Of a stretch of 40,894 bases of DNA, positions 8,505 to 16,199 are shown piece by piece. The first letter of the stretch is position 1; the number at the start of each line of letters is the position of its first letter. This DNA is from CALKZN01 sp964633815. Its GTDB lineage: Bacteria > Pseudomonadota > Gammaproteobacteria > Arenicellales > Arenicellaceae. Below the pieces are notes generated by a model. That model ran no database searches and had not been told where the DNA came from. It worked only from the letters and a program-made list of their open reading frames with translations. Location of the stretch: assembly GCA_964633815.1 (NCBI GenBank), contig CAZWHW010000015.1:1-40894 (forward strand). Direction: 5' to 3'. Made by a program: the position numbers and the translations under genes.

Positions 8505-9575
8505 ATGAAAAAAATTATAAAAATAGCATGTCTATTATTATGCCTATTTAGTTCCTTTAATGTTTATTCACAAACGCAGTATGAATGGAAAATTGCCGAG
8601 ACATGGCCAAAAGATTTCCCTTTATTTGGTGATGCGGTCAAGAAATTTATAGAAAATGTAGCTATTTTGTCTAATGGGCGTTTAAAAATTACCTCTCATG
8701 CCCGTGACGTACATAAAAAACCATTAGGCGTATTTGATATGGTGAAAAACGGTGAATATGCAATGGGCCACTCTGCATCGTTTTATTGGAAAGATAAAGA
8801 TATTAATACTACGTTTTTCACATCACTTCCAATGGGTCTCACGGCAATAGAACAGTACGGATGGTTTTATTATGGCGGTGGCCAAGAATTAATGAACAAG
8901 GCGTATAAAAAACATGGCTTGATGTCTTTTCCAGGCGGAAATACTGGTATGCAAATGGGTGGATGGTTTAATAAACCCATAGATAGCATAGAAGATCTTC
9001 AAGGTTTGAAAATGCGTATTCCTGGCTTAGGTGGGCAGGTGCTTAAAGAATTAGGTGTTGAGACAGTCAATATTCCTGCTGGAGATTTATTGAATGCACT
9101 AAAAACAGGAAAAGTTGATGCGCTAGAATGGGTGGGTCCAGCAATGGATGTGGATATGGGCTTTCAAACTGTTGCTAAATATTACTATACTGGCTGGCAT
9201 GAGCCTGCAACTGAGTTACAATTCTTAATCAATGAAAAAGCATTTGAATCCTTACCAACAGATTTGCAAAATATTGTGCTTAAATCGATGCGTTTAGCCG
9301 CGTATGATACTTATATACAAGCTTATCACTCGAATTCAGAGAATTTAGACAAGATATTGCTTGAACATCCGGAGATAGTGATTCGCTCTTTTCCGCCTCG
9401 AGTAATTAGAAAGATTTTAGAAAAAACTATTGAAGTATTGGATGATTTGGAAAATTCCTCAAGTGATCCGTTAACTGGTGAGATTGTAACATCTATCAAA
9501 GTTTATAAAGGCAAGGTCAGGAAATGGACTCGCTTTTCTGATGCAGCGTATATCAATTCAACGCCAGGATTTTAA
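8505..9575 (+). CDS. TRAP transporter solute-binding protein, DctP family (TakP-like)
   Basis: A 356-residue periplasmic binding protein with a clear signal peptide (about residues 1-22, cleavage near VYS-Q). It resembles the alpha-keto/hydroxy-acid group of DctP proteins. Gln150 in GGNTGMQMGGW and the Glu208-Trp209 pair in DALEWVGPAMD correspond to the cation-holding residues I recall for TakP, and Arg171 in KMRIPGLGG is the usual TRAP carboxylate clamp. A 2-oxo or 2-hydroxy acid such as pyruvate, lactate or glycolate is the likely ligand, but this is inferred. The DctQ and DctM membrane subunits are not in the window, so it must pair with subunits encoded elsewhere. It has a strong AGAGG ribosome site, and the alpha-hydroxy-acid oxidase follows 31 bases downstream. 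Confidence 0.9.
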   Translation: MKKIIKIACLLLCLFSSFNVYSQTQYEWKIAETWPKDFPLFGDAVKKFIENVAILSNGRLKITSHARDVHKKPLGVFDMVKNGEYAMGHSASFYWKDKDINTTFFTSLPMGLTAIEQYGWFYYGGGQELMNKAYKKHGLMSFPGGNTGMQMGGWFNKPIDSIEDLQGLKMRIPGLGGQVLKELGVETVNIPAGDLLNALKTGKVDALEWVGPAMDVDMGFQTVAKYYYTGWHEPATELQFLINEKAFESLPTDLQNIVLKSMRLAAYDTYIQAYHSNSENLDKILLEHPEIVIRSFPPRVIRKILEKTIEVLDDLENSSSDPLTGEIVTSIKVYKGKVRKWTRFSDAAYINSTPGF

Positions 9576-9606
9576 TTTATTTTTGTATTTTTAGTAGGAA
9601 CATTAA

Positions 9607-10752
9607 ATGAGACTTAAAGACTGCCATAATTTCCATGATTTTAGAAGGCTAGCTGATAAACGCCTTCCAGGACCTATTTTTAATTATATTGATGGTGGTG
9701 CTGATGATGAAAGCACTTATCGTCGTAATTCAGCAGCTTTTGACGACTGTGACTTAGTGCCTAAAGTGTTAACAGGCGTGAGTGATATTGATCTTTCTGT
9801 AACAGTTATGGGCCAAAAATTGGATATGCCTGTTTATTGTTCGCCTACGGCCTTGCAGCGGTTGTTTCATTATCGAGGAGAAAGAGCCGTGGCTGCGGCA
9901 GCAGAAAAATTTGGAACAATGTTCGGAGTTTCTTCTTTAGGGACTGTTAGTCTAGAGGAAATTGCGCAACAAATTAATACGCCACAAGTCTATCAATTCT
10001 ATTTCCATAAAGATCGAGGCTTGAACAACGTTATGATGGATCGCGCTAAGGATGCAGGTATTCAAGTGATGATGCTAACAGTTGATTCGATTACAGGAGG
10101 CAACCGCGAGAGAGATTTGCGCACGGGTTTCTCAATTCCGTTTCGATTGACATTAGCAGGCATGCTGCAATTCGCCATGAAACCAATGTGGGGCATTAAC
10201 TATGTAACTCATGAAAAATTCAGTTTGCCGCAATTGGAAGATCATGTTGATATGAGTGGCGGCGCTAGCTCGATAGGCGACTATTTCACCAATATGCTTG
10301 ACCCGTCAATGAACTGGAATAATGTAGAAGAGATGGTGAAGCGCTGGGACGGCGAGTTTTGTTTAAAAGGCATTATGAGTGTTGAGGATGCTAAAAAAGC
10401 AGTTGATATTGGTTGTACGGGTATTGTGATCTCTAATCATGGCGGCAGACAGTTAGATGGATCCAGAAGCTCATTTGATCAATTGGCAGAAATCGCTGAT
10501 GCGGTTGGAGACGAAATTGATATTTTATTTGATAGTGGTATACAACGTGGAACACATGTTCTTAAAGCTCTTTCATTAGGAGCTAAAGCGGTTGGTATTG
10601 GTCGCATGTATTTGTATGCGCTAGCGGCAGCTGGACAACCAGGAGTTGAACGATCCTTACAATTAATGCATAACGAGCTAGAGCGAAATATGAAATTGAT
10701 GGGATGTTCGAAAATAGACGATTTATCGCCAGAGAATTTACGTTTTCGCTAA
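9607..10752 (+). CDS. FMN-dependent alpha-hydroxy-acid oxidase/dehydrogenase (LldD-like)
   Basis: A 381-residue member of the lactate dehydrogenase/glycolate oxidase FMN family. Conserved active-site residues align by eye with the plant glycolate oxidase set: Tyr27 (FNYIDGGADDE), Tyr132 (YQFYFHKDR), Asp160 (LTVDS), Lys254, catalytic His278 and Arg281 (SNHGGRQLDG), plus the FMN phosphate region (ALSLGAKAVGIGRMYLY). It would oxidise L-lactate, glycolate or a similar 2-hydroxy acid to the 2-oxo acid; the exact substrate and electron acceptor are unclear. Its position right behind the binding protein suggests that the imported acid is its substrate. It may overlap in function with GlcDEF. Confidence 0.88.
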   Translation: MRLKDCHNFHDFRRLADKRLPGPIFNYIDGGADDESTYRRNSAAFDDCDLVPKVLTGVSDIDLSVTVMGQKLDMPVYCSPTALQRLFHYRGERAVAAAAEKFGTMFGVSSLGTVSLEEIAQQINTPQVYQFYFHKDRGLNNVMMDRAKDAGIQVMMLTVDSITGGNRERDLRTGFSIPFRLTLAGMLQFAMKPMWGINYVTHEKFSLPQLEDHVDMSGGASSIGDYFTNMLDPSMNWNNVEEMVKRWDGEFCLKGIMSVEDAKKAVDIGCTGIVISNHGGRQLDGSRSSFDQLAEIADAVGDEIDILFDSGIQRGTHVLKALSLGAKAVGIGRMYLYALAAAGQPGVERSLQLMHNELERNMKLMGCSKIDDLSPENLRFR

Positions 10753-10809
10753 ACTTAAAATACTAAGCAGTAATACTTAACCAAATCATTAGCATTAGCT
10801 AGTATATTT

Positions 10810-10838
10810 TTGCTTATAATTTTCTAATAAAATAGTAT
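10810..10838 (+). promoter_or_regulatory. Possible oadGAB promoter
   Basis: TTGCTT (10810-10815), a 17-base spacer and TAGTAT (10833-10838) form a fair sigma70 pair in the 158-base gap after the hydroxyacid oxidase gene. A 6-bp hairpin (GCAGTG/CGCTGC, 10846-10861) follows without a T-run. oadGAB may therefore also be transcribed separately. Confidence 0.4.
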
Positions 10839-10910
10839 ACTCAAAGCAGTGAAATCGCTGCGATATATGAGATATTGTAAATATCAAATGAATTTTAAGA
10901 TAAACACATT

Positions 10911-11180
10911 ATGTTGATAGATCAGTTAACTCAAGCGGCAACCCTTTTTGCATTAGGCATGGGGACAATTTTTGTTTTATTGTCTTTACTTATTTCAGGA
11001 GTCAGTTTGTTATCCGCGGGTTGTGCCAAATTTTGTGCTAGTTCAATGCAGGATTTAACTAATGCTGATGTCAATCCACAATTAGCTGTGAATTCAGCGA
11101 CTGGAAATAGCATATCCGAGCATGACAAAGCGATTGTATTTGCCGCCGTGCATGCACATCGTCAAGCAAAAGGTTTGTAA
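10911..11180 (+). CDS. oadG: Oxaloacetate decarboxylase gamma subunit
   Basis: An 89-residue protein with one N-terminal membrane helix (about 10-37, FALGMGTIFVLLSLLISGVS) and a short cytoplasmic tail, as in OadG. The subunit anchors and assembles the alpha and beta subunits of the Na+-pumping decarboxylase. Its identity rests on this topology plus the gene order gamma-alpha-beta that is standard for oad operons. It lies 61 bases before oadA. Confidence 0.85.
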   Translation: MLIDQLTQAATLFALGMGTIFVLLSLLISGVSLLSAGCAKFCASSMQDLTNADVNPQLAVNSATGNSISEHDKAIVFAAVHAHRQAKGL

Positions 11181-11241
11181 GGATTTCATTTATTATCATT
11201 GAACTAATTGAAAAAATTTCGTAAAAACCCGTTGATTCATT

Positions 11242-13002
11242 ATGAGTAAATTATTTATTAACGATGTCGTCCTTCGTGATGCTCACCAATCTCTTTTTGC
11301 CACCCGTCTTCGTTTAGACGACATGTTGCCAATTGCAGAACAATTGGATGATATTGGTTATTGGGCGCTAGAAACTTGGGGAGGCGCAACGTTTGATTCG
11401 TGCATTCGTTTCCTTGGAGAGGACCCATGGGTTCGGTTGCGTGAACTAAGTAAAGTTCTGAAAAATACACCGCAGATGATGCTACTACGAGGCCAAAATC
11501 TTTTAGGATATCGGCATTATGCTGACGATGTAGTTTATAAGTTCGTCGATCGCGCAGCGGCAAACGGTATGGATGTGTTTCGAATTTTTGACGCTATGAA
11601 TGATGTGCGTAATCTTGAAACTGCGATTAAAGCGGTTAAAGAAACTGGCAAGCATGCGCAAGGTACATTGTCATACACCATCAGCGAAGTACATTCACTG
11701 GAAGGTTGGATTAATATGGCGAAAGAGCTAGAGGATTTAGGCTGTGACTCTATTTGTATTAAAGACATGGCGGGTTTATTACATCCTTATGTAGCTGAAA
11801 AATTGGTGAAAGGCATTAAGAAAGTCTGTGATATTCCAGTCAACTTACATGCCCATGCAACAACAGGCTTAAGTACTGCGACAATCATGAAAGTGATTGA
11901 TGCAGGCATTGATATTGTTGACACGTCGATTTCAACGATGAGCTTAACGTATGGACACACGCCAACAGAAACGGTTGTTTCTATTCTTAAAGGCAGTAAA
12001 CGAGATACTGGCATGGACTTGACAGCATTCGAACCAATTGCCGATCATTTTCGTGAAGTTCGTAAAAAGTACTGGAAGTTTGAAGGTGAGCTAAAGGGTG
12101 TGGATGCGCGTATTTTGAATGCCCAAGTGCCAGGAGGCATGTTGACGAATATGGAGAATCAACTCAAGGAACAAGGCTTTGGTGATCATTTTTCAGATGT
12201 ATTACAAGAAGTGCCCCGTGTTCGTGCAGATCTTGGTTATATCCCTTTGGTGACACCAACTTCACAAATTGTTGGGACTCAGGCGGTCTTGAACGTAGTT
12301 ATGGGAGAGCGTTATAAGAATATCACTAAAGAAACGCGTGATGTGTTGCTTGGTGAGTATGGTGCGACTCCAGCACCAGTTGATAAGGATCTCCAAGCAA
12401 AAGTACTTGAAAACGGCGGTGAAGTGATTACCCATCGCCCGGCTGATTCTATTGATTCTGAAATGGATAGCATCATTAGTGAAGTAAAAAAGCTGGCTAA
12501 AGAGGAAGGTTTTGATCTTTCGGAAAGTGTTGAAGATGATGCGCTCATATACGCCTTATTTCAACAAATTGGTTTGAAGTTTCTGCAAAATCGAGATAAT
12601 CCAGCAGCATTTGAACCAGTTCCAGTCGCGAAGAATGACAACATTTCAGATGGCCCTGAAACCTATACGGTTGAAGTTGATGGTAAACAATATAATGCTG
12701 TAGTTACTGACGGGGGTGCGGATATTCAAGTTGCTCCTGCTGGAGCAGCAGTTCCTGCGCTCTCGCAAGCAACCGCAGTTTCAGATGTAAGTGTGTCTAT
12801 AACAGCGCCATTAAGTGGCAATATTTTTAAAGTGATAGCTCAACCAGGACAAGCTGTTGCAGAAGACGATGTCGTAATTATTATGGAAGCTATGAAGATG
12901 GAAACCGAAGTACGAGCTGTGAGTGAAGGTGTGGTGTCACAATTGCATGTTAAAGAAGGTGACGCAGTAACCGCAGGTCAAATAATCATATCACTTGGGT
13001 AA
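11242..13002 (+). CDS. oadA: Oxaloacetate decarboxylase alpha subunit (biotin carboxyltransferase)
   Basis: A 586-residue carboxyltransferase that moves the carboxyl group of oxaloacetate onto biotin, releasing pyruvate. The order is a TIM-barrel carboxyltransferase domain starting with VVLRDAHQSL, the carbamylated-Lys/metal region CIKDMAGLL and NLHAHATTG, a conserved PYC-OADA domain (about 290-480), an Ala/Pro-rich linker (about 490-515), and a C-terminal biotinyl domain with EAMKMET. The biotinyl Lys552 is 34 residues from the end, as usual. Pyruvate carboxylase subunit B has the same architecture, but the flanking oadG and oadB favour the sodium-pump form. Confidence 0.95.
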   Translation: MSKLFINDVVLRDAHQSLFATRLRLDDMLPIAEQLDDIGYWALETWGGATFDSCIRFLGEDPWVRLRELSKVLKNTPQMMLLRGQNLLGYRHYADDVVYKFVDRAAANGMDVFRIFDAMNDVRNLETAIKAVKETGKHAQGTLSYTISEVHSLEGWINMAKELEDLGCDSICIKDMAGLLHPYVAEKLVKGIKKVCDIPVNLHAHATTGLSTATIMKVIDAGIDIVDTSISTMSLTYGHTPTETVVSILKGSKRDTGMDLTAFEPIADHFREVRKKYWKFEGELKGVDARILNAQVPGGMLTNMENQLKEQGFGDHFSDVLQEVPRVRADLGYIPLVTPTSQIVGTQAVLNVVMGERYKNITKETRDVLLGEYGATPAPVDKDLQAKVLENGGEVITHRPADSIDSEMDSIISEVKKLAKEEGFDLSESVEDDALIYALFQQIGLKFLQNRDNPAAFEPVPVAKNDNISDGPETYTVEVDGKQYNAVVTDGGADIQVAPAGAAVPALSQATAVSDVSVSITAPLSGNIFKVIAQPGQAVAEDDVVIIMEAMKMETEVRAVSEGVVSQLHVKEGDAVTAGQIIISLG

Positions 13003-13037
13003 CGAAATAGTTACAAGCAAGCTCAGCGAGAATTAAT

Positions 13038-14171
13038 ATGGAAGGCATTTTAAAACTTTGGCAACAATCAGGTTTCGTTAACTGGGAATTGCCACAGCTT
13101 ATAATGGTATGTGTCGGTGCGATACTTATCTTTTTAGCGATTAGAAAAAAGTTTGAACCGTTATTATTGTTGCCGATTGGCTTTGGCACGATTTTAAGTA
13201 ACATTCCAATTGCAGGCATGGCTGAAGCTAATGGGCTTTTGTACATGATCTACACAGCGGGTATTGAAACCACATTGTTCCCATTGTTGATTTTCATGGG
13301 TGTTGGGGCGATGACAGACTTTAGTGCTTTGATTGCTAATCCCAGAACCTTATTATTAGGAGCTGCCGCTCAAGTTGGTATTTTTGCAACGCTTATAGGA
13401 GCGATTGCCTTAAATGCAATTCCTGGCTTTGAATTCACTATGCAGGACGCCGCTGCGATTTCAATTATTGGTGGCGCAGATGGTCCAACAGCGATATTTC
13501 TTGCCAGCAATTTAGCCCCAGAATTGTTAGGCGCAATTGCAGTTGCTGCATATTCTTATATGGCTTTAGTGCCAATTATTCAGCCACCAATTATGCGTGC
13601 CTTAACCACACAAAAAGAACGCGAAATCAAAATGGAGCAATTACGCGATGTAAGCAAACTTGAACAGCTTCTGTTTCCCTTTGTTGTGTTAGCTGTAACT
13701 GCGTTATTTATTCCGGCATCTTTACCACTAATTGGGATGCTGTGTTTTGGCAATGTGCTCCGTGTTAGCGGTGTGGTAGAGCGTTTGAGTAATGCAGCTC
13801 AAAACGAAATTATGAACACGGTCACTGTTTTCTTGGGACTAGCAGTTGGATCTAAAATGTCAGCTGATAAATTTTTAAATGTTGAAACCTTGGGTATCTT
13901 AGCTCTAGGAGCAGTGGCCTTTTGTGTGGGTACTGCTAGTGGCGTATTGATGGCAAAATTGATGAACAAACTATCCAAAAACCCGATTAACCCGTTAATT
14001 GGTGCAGCAGGTGTATCCGCTGTTCCTATGGCAGCTCGGGTAGCGAATAAAGTGGGGCTAGAAGCCAATCCGCACAATTTCCTATTAATGCATGCTATTG
14101 GACCAAACCTTGCAGGTGTGATTGGCTCTGCAGTCGCCGCTGGGATACTTTTATCTGTTCTAGGTGGCTAA
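13038..14171 (+). CDS. oadB: Oxaloacetate decarboxylase beta subunit (Na+ pump)
   Basis: A 377-residue integral membrane protein that decarboxylates carboxybiotin and exports Na+. The key aspartate motif GGADGPTAIF is present (Asp148, equivalent to Asp203 of the Klebsiella subunit), followed by AYSYMALVPIIQPPIM and the C-terminal IGPNLAGVIGSAVAAG segment that lines the ion path. The length is that of the short beta subunits, lacking extra N-terminal helices of the longer (about 430-residue) versions. Its start overlaps nothing and lies 35 bases after oadA. A hairpin follows the stop. Confidence 0.94.
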   Translation: MEGILKLWQQSGFVNWELPQLIMVCVGAILIFLAIRKKFEPLLLLPIGFGTILSNIPIAGMAEANGLLYMIYTAGIETTLFPLLIFMGVGAMTDFSALIANPRTLLLGAAAQVGIFATLIGAIALNAIPGFEFTMQDAAAISIIGGADGPTAIFLASNLAPELLGAIAVAAYSYMALVPIIQPPIMRALTTQKEREIKMEQLRDVSKLEQLLFPFVVLAVTALFIPASLPLIGMLCFGNVLRVSGVVERLSNAAQNEIMNTVTVFLGLAVGSKMSADKFLNVETLGILALGAVAFCVGTASGVLMAKLMNKLSKNPINPLIGAAGVSAVPMAARVANKVGLEANPHNFLLMHAIGPNLAGVIGSAVAAGILLSVLGG

Positions 14172-14182
14172 GACTATTTTTA

Positions 14183-14204
14183 GGGCAAGCCGCTAAGCTT
14201 GCTC
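14183..14204. terminator. Hairpin between convergent oadB and the lipoprotein gene
   Basis: GGGCAAGC-CGCTAA-GCTTGCTC forms an 8-bp stem (one G-U) with a 6-base loop, just after the oadB stop and just before the end of the opposite gene. The following T content is weak on both strands, so it is only a probable terminator. Confidence 0.45.
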
Positions 14205-14208
14205 TCTA

Positions 14209-14559
14209 CTATTTTAATTGTGGCTTTTCGTAGAAAACATAAGAAGTCGAATAATCACTGAATTCAAAATAGACTTTTTTGCCTTCCTCTGAATCAGCCA
14301 CACCGTTCAAATTGCTATCTAGCACACCATAACCGAAGCGATAAGGTCGTGGCACATTGCCTTGGGTGGCAACTGCAGTGCTGAGCTTATCAATTTCAAT
14401 AAAGCGTTTTACCAGTTTGTCACCAGCATAAACTTCCAAGACCCCATCTGTGCCTGTCCAGTTTTGCACTGCTCTTCCGAACTTGTTTTGGGTTTCTTGC
14501 GTACAAGCACTGAAAAATAATGGTATGGCAATACTAGTCACTAGAAGATGTTTTTTCAT
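14209..14559 (-). CDS. Small predicted lipoprotein with an EF-hand-type loop
   Basis: A 116-residue protein of no family I recognise. The N-terminus looks like a lipoprotein signal (MKKHLLVTSIAIPLFFSAC, with Cys19 as the lipidation site), so it is probably attached to a membrane facing the periplasm. Residues around DSNLNGVADSEE match a calcium-binding EF-hand/dockerin-like loop, with D1, N3, N5, G6, D9 and E12 all in place. The sequence before it (VLEVYAGDKLVKRFIEIDKL) reads as a small beta-rich domain. It is encoded alone, convergent with oadB and divergent from thpR. Confidence 0.7.
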   Translation of the reverse strand: MKKHLLVTSIAIPLFFSACTQETQNKFGRAVQNWTGTDGVLEVYAGDKLVKRFIEIDKLSTAVATQGNVPRPYRFGYGVLDSNLNGVADSEEGKKVYFEFSDYSTSYVFYEKPQLK

Positions 14560-14655
14560 AAAAGTCGAATCTCAAACAGATTAATTGATTATTTATTCTT
14601 GTTGTAGGGGCGTTATCGTTTTTTTCAAGGATATAAAAAAATTGTTAAAATGAGG

Positions 14656-14683
14656 TTGTGACAGTAACAATTCGTTTTATACT
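14656..14683 (+). promoter_or_regulatory. Possible promoter of the thpR-rnm unit
   Basis: TTGTGA (14656-14661), a 16-base spacer and TATACT (14678-14683) make a plausible sigma70 promoter 35 bases before thpR. The ribosome site AGGAG (14708-14712) lies further on. Confidence 0.45.
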
Positions 14684-14718
14684 GACAAAGAATAAAACAA
14701 AAAAGTTCAGGAGTTGCT

Positions 14719-15321
14719 ATGTCACATAATAATTTGCGAACGTTTGTTGGATTGCCGATCCCTGATCCACTCCTGAGTTATCTAAGTAGCGTTTCATCTA
14801 GTTTGTCAGCGCTTGATACTCAACGTCTTGCTTGGGTTCCTGAGAATAAATATCACGTCACCTTGCTCTTTCTTGGTTATCAATCACCAGAGTGGTTAGA
14901 TGATTTCGCTCAAGCTTTGGATGAACAACTCTATTTTGAACCACTGCAGTTGACAGTCTCTCAAATCTTGCCATTTCCAGAAAGCTCACCAAAACTATTG
15001 GCGGCGCTGCTTGAGCAAAATGAGGCATTATTAACTTTGCACAATGATATTAAACGTATTGCTAGCGGCTTAGGTTTTCAGCCTGAAAAACGTCGCTTCG
15101 CACCACACATTACACTGGCAAGAAAATTTCCACGTCATGGATATTTGAACATTCCTTCTGCCATCGAAAAAACGACTGCAGAAGCGAGTGAGCTCGTTGT
15201 CTATGAAAGCCAACTTCGTCCGGATGGTGCACAATATTTTCCATTGTATGGATATGCTGCACTCACCTATGATGACTATGACGATTTTGGTTATGAGGTT
15301 GAGGAAGTGGTTAATTCTTAA
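14719..15321 (+). CDS. thpR: RNA 2',3'-cyclic phosphodiesterase (2'-5' RNA ligase family)
   Basis: A 200-residue 2H-phosphoesterase. The two signature HxTx motifs are present: His46-Thr48 in KYHVTLLFLG and His130-Thr132 in FAPHITLARK. Members hydrolyse 2',3'-cyclic phosphates at RNA ends and can reversibly make 2'-5' links in tRNA halves in vitro. It has an AGGAG ribosome site. The C-terminus carries an acidic Asp/Glu/Tyr-rich tail (YDDYDDFGYEVEEV) beyond the usual family end. The PHP-domain RNase gene starts 6 bases after its stop, so both RNA-end enzymes are probably co-expressed. Confidence 0.9.
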   Translation: MSHNNLRTFVGLPIPDPLLSYLSSVSSSLSALDTQRLAWVPENKYHVTLLFLGYQSPEWLDDFAQALDEQLYFEPLQLTVSQILPFPESSPKLLAALLEQNEALLTLHNDIKRIASGLGFQPEKRRFAPHITLARKFPRHGYLNIPSAIEKTTAEASELVVYESQLRPDGAQYFPLYGYAALTYDDYDDFGYEVEEVVNS

Positions 15322-15327
15322 AATATT

Positions 15328-16155
15328 ATGAAAGCTGACCTGCATTGCCACAGCTATTATTCTGATGGCACATTATCTCCGAAAGATGTCGTTGACCTGG
15401 CTCACGCTAATGGCGTGGAATTGCTTGCATTAACAGACCATGACTCAGTACAAGGTTTAAACGAAGCTCGTAAACAATCTGAATTGCATGGCATTCGGTT
15501 GCTTGATGGAGTTGAAGTGTCAGTGAACTGGAATGGCTATTCCATTCATATTGTGGGATTGAATATGAATTCGAGTCATAGCGAGATCACATCCCTGTTA
15601 GCTGAAAATGCAAAATTACGCCAACAGCGAGTCGAACAAATGATTGAAAAACTGTCAAAGCTCGATATTGATGTACAGCATTATCTTGATAGCGTTATCC
15701 CTGAAAATGGTCTCATTACTCGCACGCATCTAGGTCGAGCATTAGTTGAAATGGGAGTGGTAAACAAAATGGATAAAGCGTTTAAAAAATACTTGGGTAA
15801 AGGCAAATGCGCCTATGTTGAGGGTGATTGGGTTTCGTTACAAGATGCAGTATTAGCAATCAAAGCAGCGGGCGGAGTCGCAATTATTGCCCACCCCATG
15901 CGCTATCGGTTAGGCGCTACGCGTCTTGAGATGTTGGTGAAAGACTTTACCGAGGTCGGAGGTGATGCCTTAGAAGTTGTCACTGCAACTCAAGACATTA
16001 ATCAACAACGACGCTGCGAACAACTTGTTAAACGTTATGGGTTAACTGCATCCATTGGCTCAGACTTTCATAGCCTCGACCAACCTTGGGCACAAATTGG
16101 CCGATGCCCTGATTTGCCCAGTTCTGTTATACCTGTATGGCAAACTTTTGTATAA
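15328..16155 (+). CDS. rnm: PHP-domain 5'-3' exoribonuclease/nucleotide phosphatase (RNase AM, TrpH/YciV-like)
   Basis: A 275-residue PHP-domain metalloenzyme. The metal-binding motifs are in order: DLHCHSYYSDG (His6, His8), LTDHDS, IIAHPMRYRLG and IGSDFHSLDQPW. This matches YciV/TrpH of E. coli, now known as RNase AM, which trims 5' ends of rRNA and other short RNAs and acts on 3',5'-nucleotide bisphosphates. It has a poor ribosome site and begins 6 bases after thpR, suggesting translational coupling. In E. coli the homologue lies near trp genes; here it is paired with thpR and pepN. Confidence 0.88.
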   Translation: MKADLHCHSYYSDGTLSPKDVVDLAHANGVELLALTDHDSVQGLNEARKQSELHGIRLLDGVEVSVNWNGYSIHIVGLNMNSSHSEITSLLAENAKLRQQRVEQMIEKLSKLDIDVQHYLDSVIPENGLITRTHLGRALVEMGVVNKMDKAFKKYLGKGKCAYVEGDWVSLQDAVLAIKAAGGVAIIAHPMRYRLGATRLEMLVKDFTEVGGDALEVVTATQDINQQRRCEQLVKRYGLTASIGSDFHSLDQPWAQIGRCPDLPSSVIPVWQTFV

Positions 16156-16199
16156 AATATGACCTGTAAATTAATAATTCAACCCGTTGAAATATAGAC

